DNA from: Kaistia defluvii
GTDB taxonomy: Bacteria > Pseudomonadota > Alphaproteobacteria > Rhizobiales > Kaistiaceae
NCBI RefSeq assembly: GCF_040548815.1
Contig: NZ_JBEPSM010000004.1
Span: forward strand, 62,001-126,000
Length of the DNA: 64,000 bases
Reading direction: 5' to 3'
Below the pieces are notes generated by a model. The model did not search any database. It was not told the DNA's origin and saw only the letters and a program-made list of their open reading frames with translations. Positions 38,785 through 46,957 of the stretch are shown piece by piece (the stretch's first letter is position 1; the number at the start of each line of letters is the position of its first letter). A program made the position numbers and the translations under genes.

Positions 38785-39036
38785 ATGCATACCCCCAATA
38801 CCCCGCTGCGAGCCCGCCGCACTAGCCGCAACGAAACCGCCCTTGAGTTGGCCCGCCGCACCGGTGGCATCCACAATCTTATGGCCAGCGAGATGATCGA
38901 GCAGACCTCGATCAACGGCAGCTGCGACGAGAGCCACCTGAAGCTCTGCGGCTTCACCCAGGCCGAGATCCTGATGTACGGCCCGCAGGCCCGCCAGCTC
39001 GCCGAGCGCAAGTCGAACGACCGCATCGCCGCCTGA
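38785..39036 (+). CDS. Early phage protein, unknown
   Basis: The 83-residue protein starts MHTPNTPLRARRTSRNETALEL and has helices LELARRTGGIHNLMASEMIEQ and HLKLCGFTQAEILMYGPQARQLAER, with QAEILMYGPQAR like a short DNA-binding or protein-binding helix. It opens the plus-strand operon controlled by the operator pair above. Function unknown. Confidence 0.6.
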   Translation: MHTPNTPLRARRTSRNETALELARRTGGIHNLMASEMIEQTSINGSCDESHLKLCGFTQAEILMYGPQARQLAERKSNDRIAA

Positions 39037-39055
39037 CACCGATCGTCAGGCCAGC

Positions 39056-39090
39056 GCGGCTTCGGCGCCCTCCCCCTCCGCCGAAGCCGC
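39056..39090 (+). terminator. Strong 12-bp hairpin inside the plus-strand operon
   Basis: GCGGCTTCGGCG (39056-39067) and CGCCGAAGCCGC (39079-39090) pair perfectly around an 11-nt loop. No U-tract follows, so it may be an attenuator or RNA-stability element between the first gene and the rest of the operon. Confidence 0.5.
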
Positions 39091-39125
39091 GTCGCCGGAC
39101 GATCATGTCCTTCGACGAGATCCCC

Positions 39126-39251
39126 ATGACCACCATCATCGAAATGATTGGTGCGATTCACGCCAGTGATCGCGCCGACTGGCTGGCCTTTTTCTGCACG
39201 CCCCTCTGCATCGGCGCCCTGGGCCTGTTCGCCTATGGGTGGGCGGCATGA
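39126..39251 (+). CDS. Small membrane protein, 41 residues
   Basis: MTTIIEMIGAIHASDRADWLA followed by FFCTPLCIGALGLFAYGWAA encodes one membrane segment at the C-terminus. An in-frame ATG at 39105 would add seven residues. The TGA overlaps the next ATG (ATGA). Function unknown. Confidence 0.55.
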   Translation: MTTIIEMIGAIHASDRADWLAFFCTPLCIGALGLFAYGWAA

Positions 39252-39481
39252 GCGCGCGCACGACCGCCGACCTCGGCGCGCTCGACCTCGCCGGCGACAA
39301 CATCGCCGAAGCCTGGTCGCTGATCCGCACCGCCCGCCACGAGAAGGTGCCGCCGCCGCGCGAGGCGGTCGTTCTGCTGGCCCAGGCCACCGACATCGTC
39401 CTTCGCCTCAGCGCGGGCAACGCCGATGACCCGGCGGCCATCGCCGCGCTCGAGGCATGGCTGGAGAAGCAATCATGTTGA
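39248..39481 (+). CDS. Early phage protein, unknown
   Basis: The 77-residue acidic protein starts at the ATG that overlaps the previous stop: MSARTTADLGALDLAGDN, then IAEAWSLIRTARHEKVPPPREAVVLLAQATDIVLRLSAG and LEAWLEKQ. Helical; no motif recognised. Its end overlaps the next start by 7 bp. Confidence 0.55.
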   Translation: MSARTTADLGALDLAGDNIAEAWSLIRTARHEKVPPPREAVVLLAQATDIVLRLSAGNADDPAAIAALEAWLEKQSC

Positions 39482-39819
39482 GATGCAGAGAGTGCGACAG
39501 CACTTCCATCGCCGGCTCCGGCTCCGGCTCCGGCTACGATGACGACAGCATCGACCGTGCTGATCTGGGCGTGGCGATCAGCCATTTGACGCACGGCATC
39601 GGTGACGAGACCCGGCGCCTGCCGGACGTCCTCCACTACCTCACCCGCGCCATCCCCGACCTCGCCCCAACCTATCAGGCGCTGATCGACGACAACGAAG
39701 GCTTCGTCGACTCGGACGAGAACGCACGCACGCCCGAACAATGCCGTGCGGAATTCGAGGCCCACATCACCGCCGGTGGCCAAGCCACCGACAGCATGGC
39801 CAATCGGGTGCTGGAATGA
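39475..39819 (+). CDS. Early phage protein with N-terminal CxxC
   Basis: From ATG 39475 the 114-residue protein begins MLRCRECDSTSIAGSGSGSGY, a CREC zinc-type half-knuckle and Gly-Ser linker, then an acidic helical region (VAISHLTHGIGDETRRLPDVLHYLTRAIPDL). Its stop overlaps the next start (ATGA). Function unknown. Confidence 0.5.
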   Translation: MLRCRECDSTSIAGSGSGSGYDDDSIDRADLGVAISHLTHGIGDETRRLPDVLHYLTRAIPDLAPTYQALIDDNEGFVDSDENARTPEQCRAEFEAHITAGGQATDSMANRVLE

Positions 39820-40511
39820 GCATGGCAAGCCCCATGCGCGTCCTGGTCGGCTGCGAATACTCCGGCATATTCCGCCGCGCCTTCGCCGCCTTGGGCCATG
39901 ACGCATGGTCCAACGATCTCCTGCCTGCCGAAGATGGAAGCAACCGGCACCTCGTCGGAGATATCCGGGAGTATCTTGGCTGGGATTGGGATCTGCTGGT
40001 CGTGGCACACCCGCCCTGCACGCGCCTGTGCCGATCCGGGCGGCGCTGGCTCTCGGGCGCGGGCAAGATGACCCCGCCGAAAAGTCTGCCGAAAGGCCGG
40101 ACATGGCCCAGCATGATTGAGGAATTCGAGATTGGCGTGGATCTTTTCCTTGCCTGCTGGAATGCACCCGTGCCGCGCGTGGCAATCGAGAACCCGGAAA
40201 TGCATGACCTCGCGCGCGCCCGAATGCCGGTTGATCTCCCTCGACCCCAAATGGTGCAACCGCACTGGTTTGGTCATCCCGAATTCAAGGCGACGGGCTG
40301 GTATCTTCGCGGCCTTCCGGGACTGGTGGCTACTGAACAGCTGGCCCTGCCTGACAAGGACAGTCCGGAATGGAAGGCGTGGAACCGCGTGCATCGGATG
40401 CCGCCCGGCCCGGAGAGATGGAAGGAACGCAGCCGATCCTTTCCCGGCATGGCGACAGCCTCAGCCCGCCAGTGGACCCAACATGTCGAGACAGAAAGGG
40501 CAGCAGCATGA
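39816..40511 (+). CDS. DNA-methylase-fold phage protein (C5-MTase-like, motif-poor)
   Basis: The 231-residue protein starts MSMASPMRVLVGCEYSGIFRRAFAALGHDAWSNDLLPAEDG, like the cofactor-binding first strands of cytosine methylases, followed by HLVGDIREYLGWDWDLLVVAHPPCTRL with the PPC loop, then VPRVAIENPEMHDL (ENP). It lacks the target-recognition domain and the rest of the C5 motifs. Short proteins of this kind are common in phages of Proteobacteria and their activity is unclear. A start at 39834 (MRVLVG) is also possible. Confidence 0.7.
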   Translation: MSMASPMRVLVGCEYSGIFRRAFAALGHDAWSNDLLPAEDGSNRHLVGDIREYLGWDWDLLVVAHPPCTRLCRSGRRWLSGAGKMTPPKSLPKGRTWPSMIEEFEIGVDLFLACWNAPVPRVAIENPEMHDLARARMPVDLPRPQMVQPHWFGHPEFKATGWYLRGLPGLVATEQLALPDKDSPEWKAWNRVHRMPPGPERWKERSRSFPGMATASARQWTQHVETERAAA

Positions 40512-40603
40512 CGCGCCAGAACGCCTGCGAAGGCGCCCTGTCACTGGCTGCGACAGCCCGGGACGCGGGCCGCGCCTCTCCCGTGCCGAAGGGGGAAACG
40601 TGA
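40508..40603 (+). CDS. Very small coupled ORF, 31 residues
   Basis: ATG at 40508 overlaps the methylase-like stop (ATGA) and the TGA overlaps the next ATG (TGATG). MTRQNACEGALSLAATARDA then GRASPVPKGET has no recognisable feature. It may only act to couple translation. Confidence 0.4.
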   Translation: MTRQNACEGALSLAATARDAGRASPVPKGET

Positions 40604-41202
40604 TGGGCGAAACCCGCGAGCAAGAATGGGAAAGGTTCCGGAAGACGATGGCGGCGCTACCCGCCGATATCATTCTCCTGAACTCCCGCAGCTTCTGTAA
40701 GCGTGAGCTGCAGAAGTCCCCCAATTGGGTTGTGGCGATGAAGATCTTCGGCTTGGGCTCGACCTTCGCGCGCATGCTGTGCCTGGAGCACGGCTTCGAC
40801 CCCGATGGGTCTAAGTTCCAGCGCCCCGCGCCTGAGGCACAAGCTGCTGACGACGAGTTCTACTATGTCGCTGACTTCCGGCCCGAATGGCGAGGGAAGC
40901 GTTACGTCACCTTCTGGCGGCCGAAAAATGCCGGCTACGCCTTCCCTCTGCCTTGGGCGGGACGTTACACCCGCGCAGAGATCGAGAATGGCGGAGGCTA
41001 TTACACCAAGCGCGAAGGGCGTCGCTACGTCCGTTGCGCCATTCGCTGTTCCATTGTCGAGGCCATGGGCGTTGCGCCGGAAGCAGGCGATATCGACGGC
41101 GACGTCGGTCTTGTTGTGCTCAAGACTGCAGCAAATCGGAAGGCACTGGTTGCATCCCGTCTGCGTCCTGTCTCTCCCGCGCCAGACGTTGGCGGGCGAT
41201 AG
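40603..41202 (+). CDS. Early phage protein, unknown
   Basis: The 199-residue protein has a strong ribosome site (GGGGGAAACGTG before ATG 40603). It begins MGETREQEWERFRKTMAALP, followed by DIILLNSRSFCKRELQKSPN, a stretch of beta-type residues (FYYVADFRPEWRGKRYVTFWRPKN) and YRYTRAE-like aromatic pieces (GRYTRAEIENGGGYYTKREG). No family is recognised. It is in the operon before the integrase, so it might be a regulator or recombination accessory. Confidence 0.6.
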   Translation: MGETREQEWERFRKTMAALPADIILLNSRSFCKRELQKSPNWVVAMKIFGLGSTFARMLCLEHGFDPDGSKFQRPAPEAQAADDEFYYVADFRPEWRGKRYVTFWRPKNAGYAFPLPWAGRYTRAEIENGGGYYTKREGRRYVRCAIRCSIVEAMGVAPEAGDIDGDVGLVVLKTAANRKALVASRLRPVSPAPDVGGR

Positions 41203-41210
41203 GCGCGCCG

Positions 41211-41417
41211 ATGACCCCGACCGTCGAGAACCTGAATGAATGCCTCGACACCCTCGCCGCCATCATGACGAGCCGGGCCGACGGCGACCGCCTCGTGCCA
41301 CTCTATCGCCGGCTCGAGCGCGAGCTTGAAAAGCTCAGCAGCGATCAGGACGTTATGACCGCCGCCCTCGCGAGAGCGAGACAATCACGGGATCAAAGGG
41401 CAGCTCAATCCGCTTGA
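41211..41417 (+). CDS. Small helical protein overlapping the integrase end
   Basis: The 68 residues MTPTVENLNECLDTLAAIMT... PLYRRLERELEKLSSDQDV are helical and probably dimeric. The last 65 bp are antisense to the integrase 3' end. An excisionase would be expected near here, but no wing-helix motif is visible. Confidence 0.5.
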   Translation: MTPTVENLNECLDTLAAIMTSRADGDRLVPLYRRLERELEKLSSDQDVMTAALARARQSRDQRAAQSA

Positions 41418-42738
41418 GCTGCTCGAGCCGCCAGGCCATCGAGCCGCCCTCGCCATATTCGGGACGGTCGATGCTGTGGCCCATCAGGATCTTGCGCAGC
41501 TCCGTGTCGAAGCTGGCCATCAGCATACGATCCTCGAAGGCATGGCGCGCGCTGTAGACCGTGTGTTGAGGGGACGGCATAAGGCCATTTTCCCGCAGAA
41601 ACTTGTTCAGCGCAGCGGATAGCCGGTCGTTGTTGTCGCGGTATTTGGGAAAGCCGTTCGGGAAGGCACGCATGGTGGCCAGGGCAACCCCTATGAGGGG
41701 AATGCGCCGAACGGAATTGTGATTCTTGATCTCCCGCGGGTCTTCAGGATCGACGCTAGGCTCGACCGAAATATGGGGCACTTCGTGGTCCAGAAGAATG
41801 TGGTCCGGCTTCAGATTGGCGATCTCACTTGGCCTGCAGCCCGTCTCGATCACGGTTAGAAAGATGCCCCTTGCCTCGGCGTTCATGGCCGACAGCGCAC
41901 CAGGCTGCAGGAACCGCAGCAGATGCTCCCGCTGGAACGGCGGGCGTCGCTTGCGCCGGACCTTTTCAGAGAAGCTGAAGTCGGCGAAGGGGTTCTTCTT
42001 GTCCTCGCCCAAGTGCGAGAAATACTCGCCATAGAGGACGCGCAGGTTGCCGAGATGCCGGTTTCCAATCGAGGCGGTGTGCGTCGGCACGCCCTCGGCC
42101 GGCGCGATCCGCTCGCGCCAGTGATCATAAATCTTCTTGGCATCCGCGCGAGTGACGTCCTCGATCGGCTTGTCCCCGACCAGCTCGACGAACAGCGCAA
42201 CGGAGAACTTCTTGACGTTCGTCCAGGAGCGGCGTTGCTTCTGGCTCTTGCCCAGCAGCGTGTCCGCGACGATCTCATTCTTGTAGATCTCGAAGGCTTG
42301 GGAGATCGTGACGGGCGGCCTGTCGACCAGACCAAGCGCAGCATTGACCACCGCCGCCGGCGCATCCCGCCCGCCAATGGCGCCAAACCGCTTCAGGATC
42401 TGCTCGACCGACTCGGCGTCCGCGATCTGGGCTGCCGGCCGATAGGCGAAGCCCATGGCCTCCGCCAGCTTGACCGCTGTCCTGTAGCGCGCCCGCGCTG
42501 CATCGACGCCCTGCCCGCCCAGATAGGAAGCCCAAAGCTCGTTATCGGCATGCTCGAGCGCATCGCGCTTGGCAATCGCCACCCGCAGGTCGGCAGTCTT
42601 CAGTGCTATCCGGACGAAGGGGAAACGATCGTCGATTCCTTGGAGCGAAAGGGGCACCCGGCGGTAGTAGCGATAGAGGCCGGAGCGCACCTGAAGGTAG
42701 CGCATCGGGTCGCTCGAATCCGCTCTCGGTCGCCCCAC
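41353..42738 (-). CDS. Tyrosine integrase
   Basis: The 461-residue protein has the tyrosine-recombinase catalytic set in the C-terminal part: Arg302 (ETGCRPSE), the HxxR box in the form YSAR (395-398, with Tyr in place of the first His), His421 (LMGHSID) and Tyr428 (RPEYGEG). The N-terminal 270 residues form the arm- and core-binding domains. It would insert the phage into the tRNA-Leu 3' end 135 bp away. The arm-type repeat at 42751-42783 overlaps its promoter region, so integrase may limit its own expression. An alternative start is ATG 42705. Confidence 0.95.
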   Translation of the reverse strand: MGRPRADSSDPMRYLQVRSGLYRYYRRVPLSLQGIDDRFPFVRIALKTADLRVAIAKRDALEHADNELWASYLGGQGVDAARARYRTAVKLAEAMGFAYRPAAQIADAESVEQILKRFGAIGGRDAPAAVVNAALGLVDRPPVTISQAFEIYKNEIVADTLLGKSQKQRRSWTNVKKFSVALFVELVGDKPIEDVTRADAKKIYDHWRERIAPAEGVPTHTASIGNRHLGNLRVLYGEYFSHLGEDKKNPFADFSFSEKVRRKRRPPFQREHLLRFLQPGALSAMNAEARGIFLTVIETGCRPSEIANLKPDHILLDHEVPHISVEPSVDPEDPREIKNHNSVRRIPLIGVALATMRAFPNGFPKYRDNNDRLSAALNKFLRENGLMPSPQHTVYSARHAFEDRMLMASFDTELRKILMGHSIDRPEYGEGGSMAWRLEQLKRIELPFDPVIVSLSRGRRS

Positions 42739-42750
42739 GAAAGACCCCTT

Positions 42751-42783
42751 TGTAACCCGGTATGTATCCCGGTAAGTAACACG
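42751..42783. repeat. Right copy of integrase arm-type repeat
   Basis: Matches 781-813 in the same direction at 28 of 33 positions, with three spaced GTA(A/T)CCC elements. It is 91 bp inside the right attachment core and directly before the integrase start. Confidence 0.7.
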
Positions 42784-42873
42784 AGATCAGGGCATGGGGT
42801 CAATGGTCAAGAGGCAGGCAAACAAAAAGCGCTGTAAAAACAGCCCCTTAGGATAGGCTTCACCTGAATGATA

Positions 42874-42887
42874 TGGTGCGGGCGGTC
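42874..42887. other. Right attachment core within tRNA-Leu 3' end
   Basis: TGGTGCGGGCGGTC covers the CCA end and acceptor strand of the tRNA gene and equals 707-720. Recombination between the two copies would release the prophage as a circle and leave an intact tRNA. Confidence 0.85.
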
Positions 42888-42958
42888 GGAATCGAACCGA
42901 CACTCCTTTCGGAACCGGATTTTGAGTCCGGCGCGTCTACCAGTTCCACCACGCCCGC
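42874..42958 (-). tRNA. tRNA-Leu (anticodon CAA)
   Basis: The minus strand reads a full 85-nt class II tRNA with acceptor GCGGGCG/CGCCCGC, D-arm GGTAGACG, anticodon stem CCGGA/TCCGG with loop CTCAAAA (anticodon CAA at 34-36), a variable arm TTCCGAAAGGAG, T-arm GGTTCGATTCC and encoded CCA. It decodes UUG. The prophage restores its last 14 bases. Confidence 0.97.
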
Positions 42959-43162
42959 AACGCGCTGGCCAGTGGCCTGCGACGGCGCGACTATAGTCAG
43001 GCTTGCGCCAGAAGCAACGGCGTTTTCGCGCCTATGCCCAATTGTCGGGGCCTCCCCCACGAGGCGCTATCCCCACCCCACGCGGATGTGAAATACCGGG
43101 ACGTCGACAGCTTCGACCCCACCGGGCTAGAAGCAGACCGCATCGATCAAAGCGAGACCTGA

Positions 43163-43663
43163 ATGGCCGATAGTTCTTCCCGCCGCCTGCCGCTTGCCGT
43201 CCTCAGCTTCGGATTGGGCCTCGCGGCGATCCTCGGCGCCTGGGGCTTCCAGATCTTCGGCGGCTATGCGCCCTGCAAGCTCTGCCTCGAACAGCGCATC
43301 CCCTATTATCTCGGCCTGCCCGTCCTGCTGGTCGCGATCCTGCTGCTCCTCGCCCGTAAATCCGAGGGGTTCGCACGCGCGCTACTCGTCCTGGCCGGCC
43401 TGATCTTCCTCGCCGGGCTCGGCCTCGCCCTCTATCACGCCGGCGTCGAATGGAAGTTCTGGCTCGGACCGGCCGATTGCGGCGGCGGCCTGGCGACGAC
43501 AGGGAATGCCGGCGACCTTCTGGCGCAGATCGGCAAGACGAAGGTGGTGAACTGCGGCGAGGCAGCGCTGCGCGTGCTCGGCCTGTCCTTCGCCGGCTGG
43601 AACGCCGTCGTCTCGGCCATCATCGCCGCCGCCCTGCTCCGCGCCGGCCTGCGGCAGGCGTAA
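43163..43663 (+). CDS. Disulfide bond formation protein B family
   Basis: A 166-residue membrane protein with four membrane helices and two cysteine pairs: Cys38-Cys41 (CKLC) and Cys106/Cys131 (ADCGGG, VVNCGE), as in DsbB, which reoxidises DsbA with quinone as acceptor. Length and spacing fit the family. It is the first host gene right of the prophage; 42959-43162 shows a possible promoter region only. Confidence 0.9.
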   Translation: MADSSSRRLPLAVLSFGLGLAAILGAWGFQIFGGYAPCKLCLEQRIPYYLGLPVLLVAILLLLARKSEGFARALLVLAGLIFLAGLGLALYHAGVEWKFWLGPADCGGGLATTGNAGDLLAQIGKTKVVNCGEAALRVLGLSFAGWNAVVSAIIAAALLRAGLRQA

Positions 43664-43681
43664 GGCAGACGTACAGCCTGT

Positions 43682-43803
43682 CACCTCTCCCTGAGGGAGA
43701 GGTCGACGGAAGGAGGCCGGCGGATGAGGGTTTACGGCCTCACCGGAAGTTTCCTAAACCCTCACCCGGAGCTCCGCTCCGACCTCTCCCTCAGGGAGAG
43801 GTG
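43682..43803. repeat. Intergenic palindromic repeat (CTCTCCCT-AGGGAGAG type)
   Basis: CACCTCTCCCTGAGGGAG and its inverse stand at both ends of a 122-bp unit with GTTTA in the centre and a GGTGAGGGTTTAGG-like inner arm. The same unit recurs at 56581-56701, which shows it is a dispersed repeat family. It sits between convergent dsbB and the methyltransferase gene and may stop transcription from both. Confidence 0.85.
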
Positions 43804-43818
43804 AAGGTACCACCCGCT

Positions 43819-44631
43819 CTACTCGTCGCCGGTCGCCTGCGTCAGCTGATGCAGGACGATGCCGCTCGTCGTCGCGACGTTGAGGGAATCAACGCCCGGC
43901 GCCATGGGGATCCGCACTGTCAGCGTGCGGGCCAGCACGGCGGCGTCGAGGCCGGGACCTTCCGTGCCGAGCAGCGCCGCGACGCGGGGCGGACGCTTCA
44001 GCTCCGCCAGCCGATATTCGCCATTCGGGCTCAGCGACACCGCCGTGAAGCCATACTTTTCCAGCAGCGCCACGACATCGTCATCCGGCGAGAGCCTGGC
44101 ATGCGGCAAGGTCAACGTGTTGCCGACCGAGACCCGGATCGCCTTGCGATAGAACGGGTCGCAGCATTGCGCATCGAGCAGGATCGCGTCGGCGCCGAAG
44201 GCCGCGGCGTTGCGAAAGATCCCGCCGAGATTGTCGTGGTTGGATATGCCCATCAGCACGACGACGAGCGCCCTGCCCTCGAGGCCGGCCAAGAGCGCGT
44301 CGGGGACAGGCGCGGGCGCCCGGTGGCCGAGCGCGAGAATGCCGCGATGGATGTGGAAGCCGACAATGCCGTCGAGCACCGCCTGGCTGGCGACATAGAC
44401 CGGCACCTCGTCCGCCAGGCGATTGGTGATGGCTGACAGGCCATCGACGCGCTTTTCATCGAGCAGCAGCGAGACCGGCTGGTGGCGCTCCGATTGAACC
44501 AGCGTCTGCAGCACCACCTCGCCCTCGGCGATGAAGTGATCGTCGCGCCCGACCAGGTCGCGCTCGCGTACGGCGCAATAGGGCGCGATGCGCGGATCGG
44601 CGGGATCGGTGATGCGGATCAGCTGCGGCAA
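43819..44631 (-). CDS. TrmH/SpoU-type RNA 2'-O-methyltransferase
   Basis: The 270-residue protein has a substrate-binding N-terminal domain (about 1-110) and a SPOUT domain with motif 1 (GISNHDNLGGIFRNAAAFGAD), motif 2 (ALLGTEGPGL) and motif 3 (IPMAPGVDSLNVATTSGI), which together form the knotted AdoMet site and carry the catalytic Arg/Asn. It methylates ribose in rRNA or tRNA; the exact target is not determined from sequence. It is in one transcript with the following HNH gene (30-bp gap). Confidence 0.92.
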   Translation of the reverse strand: MPQLIRITDPADPRIAPYCAVRERDLVGRDDHFIAEGEVVLQTLVQSERHQPVSLLLDEKRVDGLSAITNRLADEVPVYVASQAVLDGIVGFHIHRGILALGHRAPAPVPDALLAGLEGRALVVVLMGISNHDNLGGIFRNAAAFGADAILLDAQCCDPFYRKAIRVSVGNTLTLPHARLSPDDDVVALLEKYGFTAVSLSPNGEYRLAELKRPPRVAALLGTEGPGLDAAVLARTLTVRIPMAPGVDSLNVATTSGIVLHQLTQATGDE

Positions 44632-44661
44632 GACTCGGACAATGGCTGCGAAAGGGTGGGT

Positions 44662-45267
44662 TTACGGGTCCAGTTCCGTATCCCAGTAGAGATAATCGAG
44701 CCAGCTGTCGTGCAGATAGTTGGGCGGGAAGGCGCGGCCATTGTTGTGCAGGTCGGAGACGCTGGGCTGGAACGGCTTCTGCCGCGGCCACATGCGCGCA
44801 TCGGCCGAAGTCAGGCTGCCCTTGCGCAGATTGCAGGGCGAGCAGGCGGCGACGACGTTTTCCCACGTCGTCTGGCCGCCATGGGCGCGCGGGATTACAT
44901 GGTCGAAGGTCAGGTCCTCGCGGGTGCTGCAATACTGGCACTGGAAGCGGTCGCGCAGGAACACGTTGAAGCGCGTGAAGGCCGGATTTCGCGTCGGCGT
45001 CACATAGCTCTTCAACGAGACGACGCTGGGCAGCCGCATCCGGAAGGAGGGGCTGCGGATGTCGATGTCATATTCGGAGACGATGTTGACGCGATCGAGG
45101 AACACCGCCTTGATCGTATCCTGCCACGACCAGAGCGAGAGCGGGTAATAGCTCAGAGGCCGGTAGTCGGCATTGAGCACAAGGGCCGGGTGGGCGCCGG
45201 GTGACACGGCTATCGTCAAGACATGGGCTTCCTCTGTTGAGACGTGCCGAACCTCGAGATTGCCCAA
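44662..45267 (-). CDS. HNH endonuclease family protein
   Basis: The 201-residue protein carries an HNH nuclease core with CQYCSTREDLTFDHVIPRAHGGQTTWENVVAACSPCN: two zinc CxxC pairs, the DH dyad and Asn. The conserved LVLNADYRPLSYYPLSLWSWQDTIKAVFLDRV before it is characteristic of a widespread chromosomal family in Alphaproteobacteria and Cyanobacteria. The start is set at TTG 45267, but GTG or other starts downstream are possible. Unlike the prophage HNH (30396) it is not linked to packaging. Confidence 0.85.
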   Translation of the reverse strand: MGNLEVRHVSTEEAHVLTIAVSPGAHPALVLNADYRPLSYYPLSLWSWQDTIKAVFLDRVNIVSEYDIDIRSPSFRMRLPSVVSLKSYVTPTRNPAFTRFNVFLRDRFQCQYCSTREDLTFDHVIPRAHGGQTTWENVVAACSPCNLRKGSLTSADARMWPRQKPFQPSVSDLHNNGRAFPPNYLHDSWLDYLYWDTELDP

Positions 45268-45333
45268 ATAGTCTATAGGCTCTGTGTCATCCTTGTGAAG
45301 CCAATGAAACGTTGACGTTTGCGTGCGCGACGA

Positions 45334-45987
45334 TCAGACGTCGGCTGTGGCAAAAATGCGGTTCAGGAAGGCGGCCCCTGCGGCAAGTCCGGCCTCGTCA
45401 ATGCTGTGTCCCAAGGCGGGCCGCTCGATCGAGGCCACCGCGAAACCGGCATCGCGCAGCGCCTTTTCCGTCTCCTGGAGGGCCGCGACCGGAATGACCT
45501 CGTCCAGCGCGCCATGCACCAGCAGGATCGGCGGCCGGCTCTTCGTCTCGGCCTTCAGCCGCTCGACGCCGGCGATGCGGCCGGAATAGGCGACGATGCC
45601 GGCCATTTCGCGCGGCCGGCGCGGGCCGACCTGCAGCGCCATCATCGTGCCCTGGCTGAAACCGACCAGCGCCAGATCGGCGTCGGTGAGGCCGAGCCTC
45701 TGCAGTTCGGCGTCGAGAAATTCGTCCAGCTTCGGCGCGGCGGCGGAGGCGCCCTGCCAATATTCATGCGCATCGCGCACCGAAAGCCGGAACCACTGCC
45801 GCCCCATGCCCCAATCGGACGGATCGGGCGCGTCGGGCGCCACGAAATAGGCGTCGGGAAACAAGGGCGCCCAATGCTTGCCGATGTCGATCAGGTCATG
45901 CCCGTCGGCGCCGACGCCGTGCAGCAGGACGACGAGCTTTTTGGCGGGACCGCCGGAAAGCGGGGTAAGGCGCGGACCATCGAGCAT
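45334..45987 (-). CDS. Carboxylesterase/phospholipase family alpha/beta hydrolase
   Basis: The 217-residue protein has LLHGVGADGHDL (oxyanion region), the nucleophile Ser111 in VGFSQGTM, acid Asp162 in LLVHGALDEVIPV and His194 in ALGHSID: the complete triad of the carboxylesterase/lysophospholipase family (EstB-like). It is a cytoplasmic small-ester hydrolase; natural substrate unknown. Divergent from gluQ. Confidence 0.9.
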   Translation of the reverse strand: MLDGPRLTPLSGGPAKKLVVLLHGVGADGHDLIDIGKHWAPLFPDAYFVAPDAPDPSDWGMGRQWFRLSVRDAHEYWQGASAAAPKLDEFLDAELQRLGLTDADLALVGFSQGTMMALQVGPRRPREMAGIVAYSGRIAGVERLKAETKSRPPILLVHGALDEVIPVAALQETEKALRDAGFAVASIERPALGHSIDEAGLAAGAAFLNRIFATADV

Positions 45988-46084
45988 GGAAATTCCCGGT
46001 TAGGCAGGCGAACGAATCTGCCGCATGCTAGCAAGTCGCCGCCCTGTTTCGCCATCCCGCACGACGTCGCCACCCATTTCCGCC

Positions 46085-46957
46085 ATGACCCGCACCTTCC
46101 GCTTTGCCCCGAGCCCCAATGGCGACCTGCATCTCGGCCACGCCTACTCGGCCCTGCTTAACGGCGATCTCGCGCGCGAGGCCGGCGGGCGCTTGCTGAT
46201 CCGGATGGAAGACATCGACGAGACGCGCTGCCGGCGGGAGTTCGAAGCGTCGATCCTCGAGGATCTCGCCTGGCTCGGGCTCGCGTGGGAACAGCCGGTG
46301 CGCCGGCAATCGGAACATTTCGATGCCTATGCCGCGGCGCTGGATCGCCTGAAGGCAATGGATCTGGTCTATCCGAGCTTCCTGAGCCGGGCCGAAATCC
46401 GCGCCGCGACGGCGGATCCCGACTGGCCGCGCGATCCCGATGGCGCGCCGCTCTATCCGGGCTTCGATCGCGACCTGTCGGCCAAGGCGGCGTCGGCGAA
46501 GATCGCCTCCGGCATGCCCTATGCCTGGCGGCTGAATATGGACGCAGCGCTCGCCCGCACGGGACCCCTCGCCTTCCGGGAAACCGGTCGTGGCCCGGAT
46601 GGCCAGACCGGCGCGGTTGCCGCCGATCCCGCCCGCTGGGGCGACGTCGTCATCGCGCGCAAGGAGATCCCGACCAGCTATCACCTCTCCGTCGTCGTCG
46701 ACGATGCGCTGCAGGGGATCAGCGATGTCGTGCGCGGCGAAGATCTCTTCCACGCGACGAGCGTGCACCGGCTGCTGCAGATGCTGCTGGGCCTGCCGGA
46801 GCCGCGCTACCGCCATCACGGCCTGATCCGCGACGCGGCCGGCCGCAAGCTTTCGAAATCGGAAGGGGCGACCGGGCTCCGCCAGCTTCGCGAGGCAGGC
46901 ATGACGCCGGCCGATATCCGGGCGCGGGTCGGGCTTCAGCCCACCCCCAGCACATAG
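46085..46957 (+). CDS. gluQ: Glutamyl-Q tRNA(Asp) synthetase
   Basis: From ATG 46085 the 290 residues contain the HIGH-like motif HLGHA (16-20), LIRMEDIDETRCR and the KMSKS-like KLSKSEGA near residue 251; the C-terminal anticodon-binding domain of GluRS is absent and length fits GluQRS. It attaches glutamate to queuosine at position 34 of tRNA-Asp. The frame extends upstream to 46025, but homology starts at MTRTFRF. The 3' end overlaps the AEC gene by 22 bp. Confidence 0.95.
   Translation: MTRTFRFAPSPNGDLHLGHAYSALLNGDLAREAGGRLLIRMEDIDETRCRREFEASILEDLAWLGLAWEQPVRRQSEHFDAYAAALDRLKAMDLVYPSFLSRAEIRAATADPDWPRDPDGAPLYPGFDRDLSAKAASAKIASGMPYAWRLNMDAALARTGPLAFRETGRGPDGQTGAVAADPARWGDVVIARKEIPTSYHLSVVVDDALQGISDVVRGEDLFHATSVHRLLQMLLGLPEPRYRHHGLIRDAAGRKLSKSEGATGLRQLREAGMTPADIRARVGLQPTPST

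Larger units (their letters stand above)
707..42887. mobile_element. Complete HK97-type siphovirus prophage in tRNA-Leu(CAA)
   Basis: The borders are two copies of the 14-bp sequence TGGTGCGGGCGGTC, the right one being the 3' end of an intact tRNA-Leu and the left one the displaced end. A tyrosine integrase lies directly inside the right border. All modules of a temperate siphovirus are present in a normal order: integrase, repressor/Cro switch, replication, NusG-like regulator, packaging, head, connector, tail, fibre and lysis. No structural gene is visibly broken, so the element may be inducible. Cargo genes of different base composition occur at 1064-4376, 6762-6857, 11747-11983, 29068-29997 and 37964-38665. 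Confidence 0.95.
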
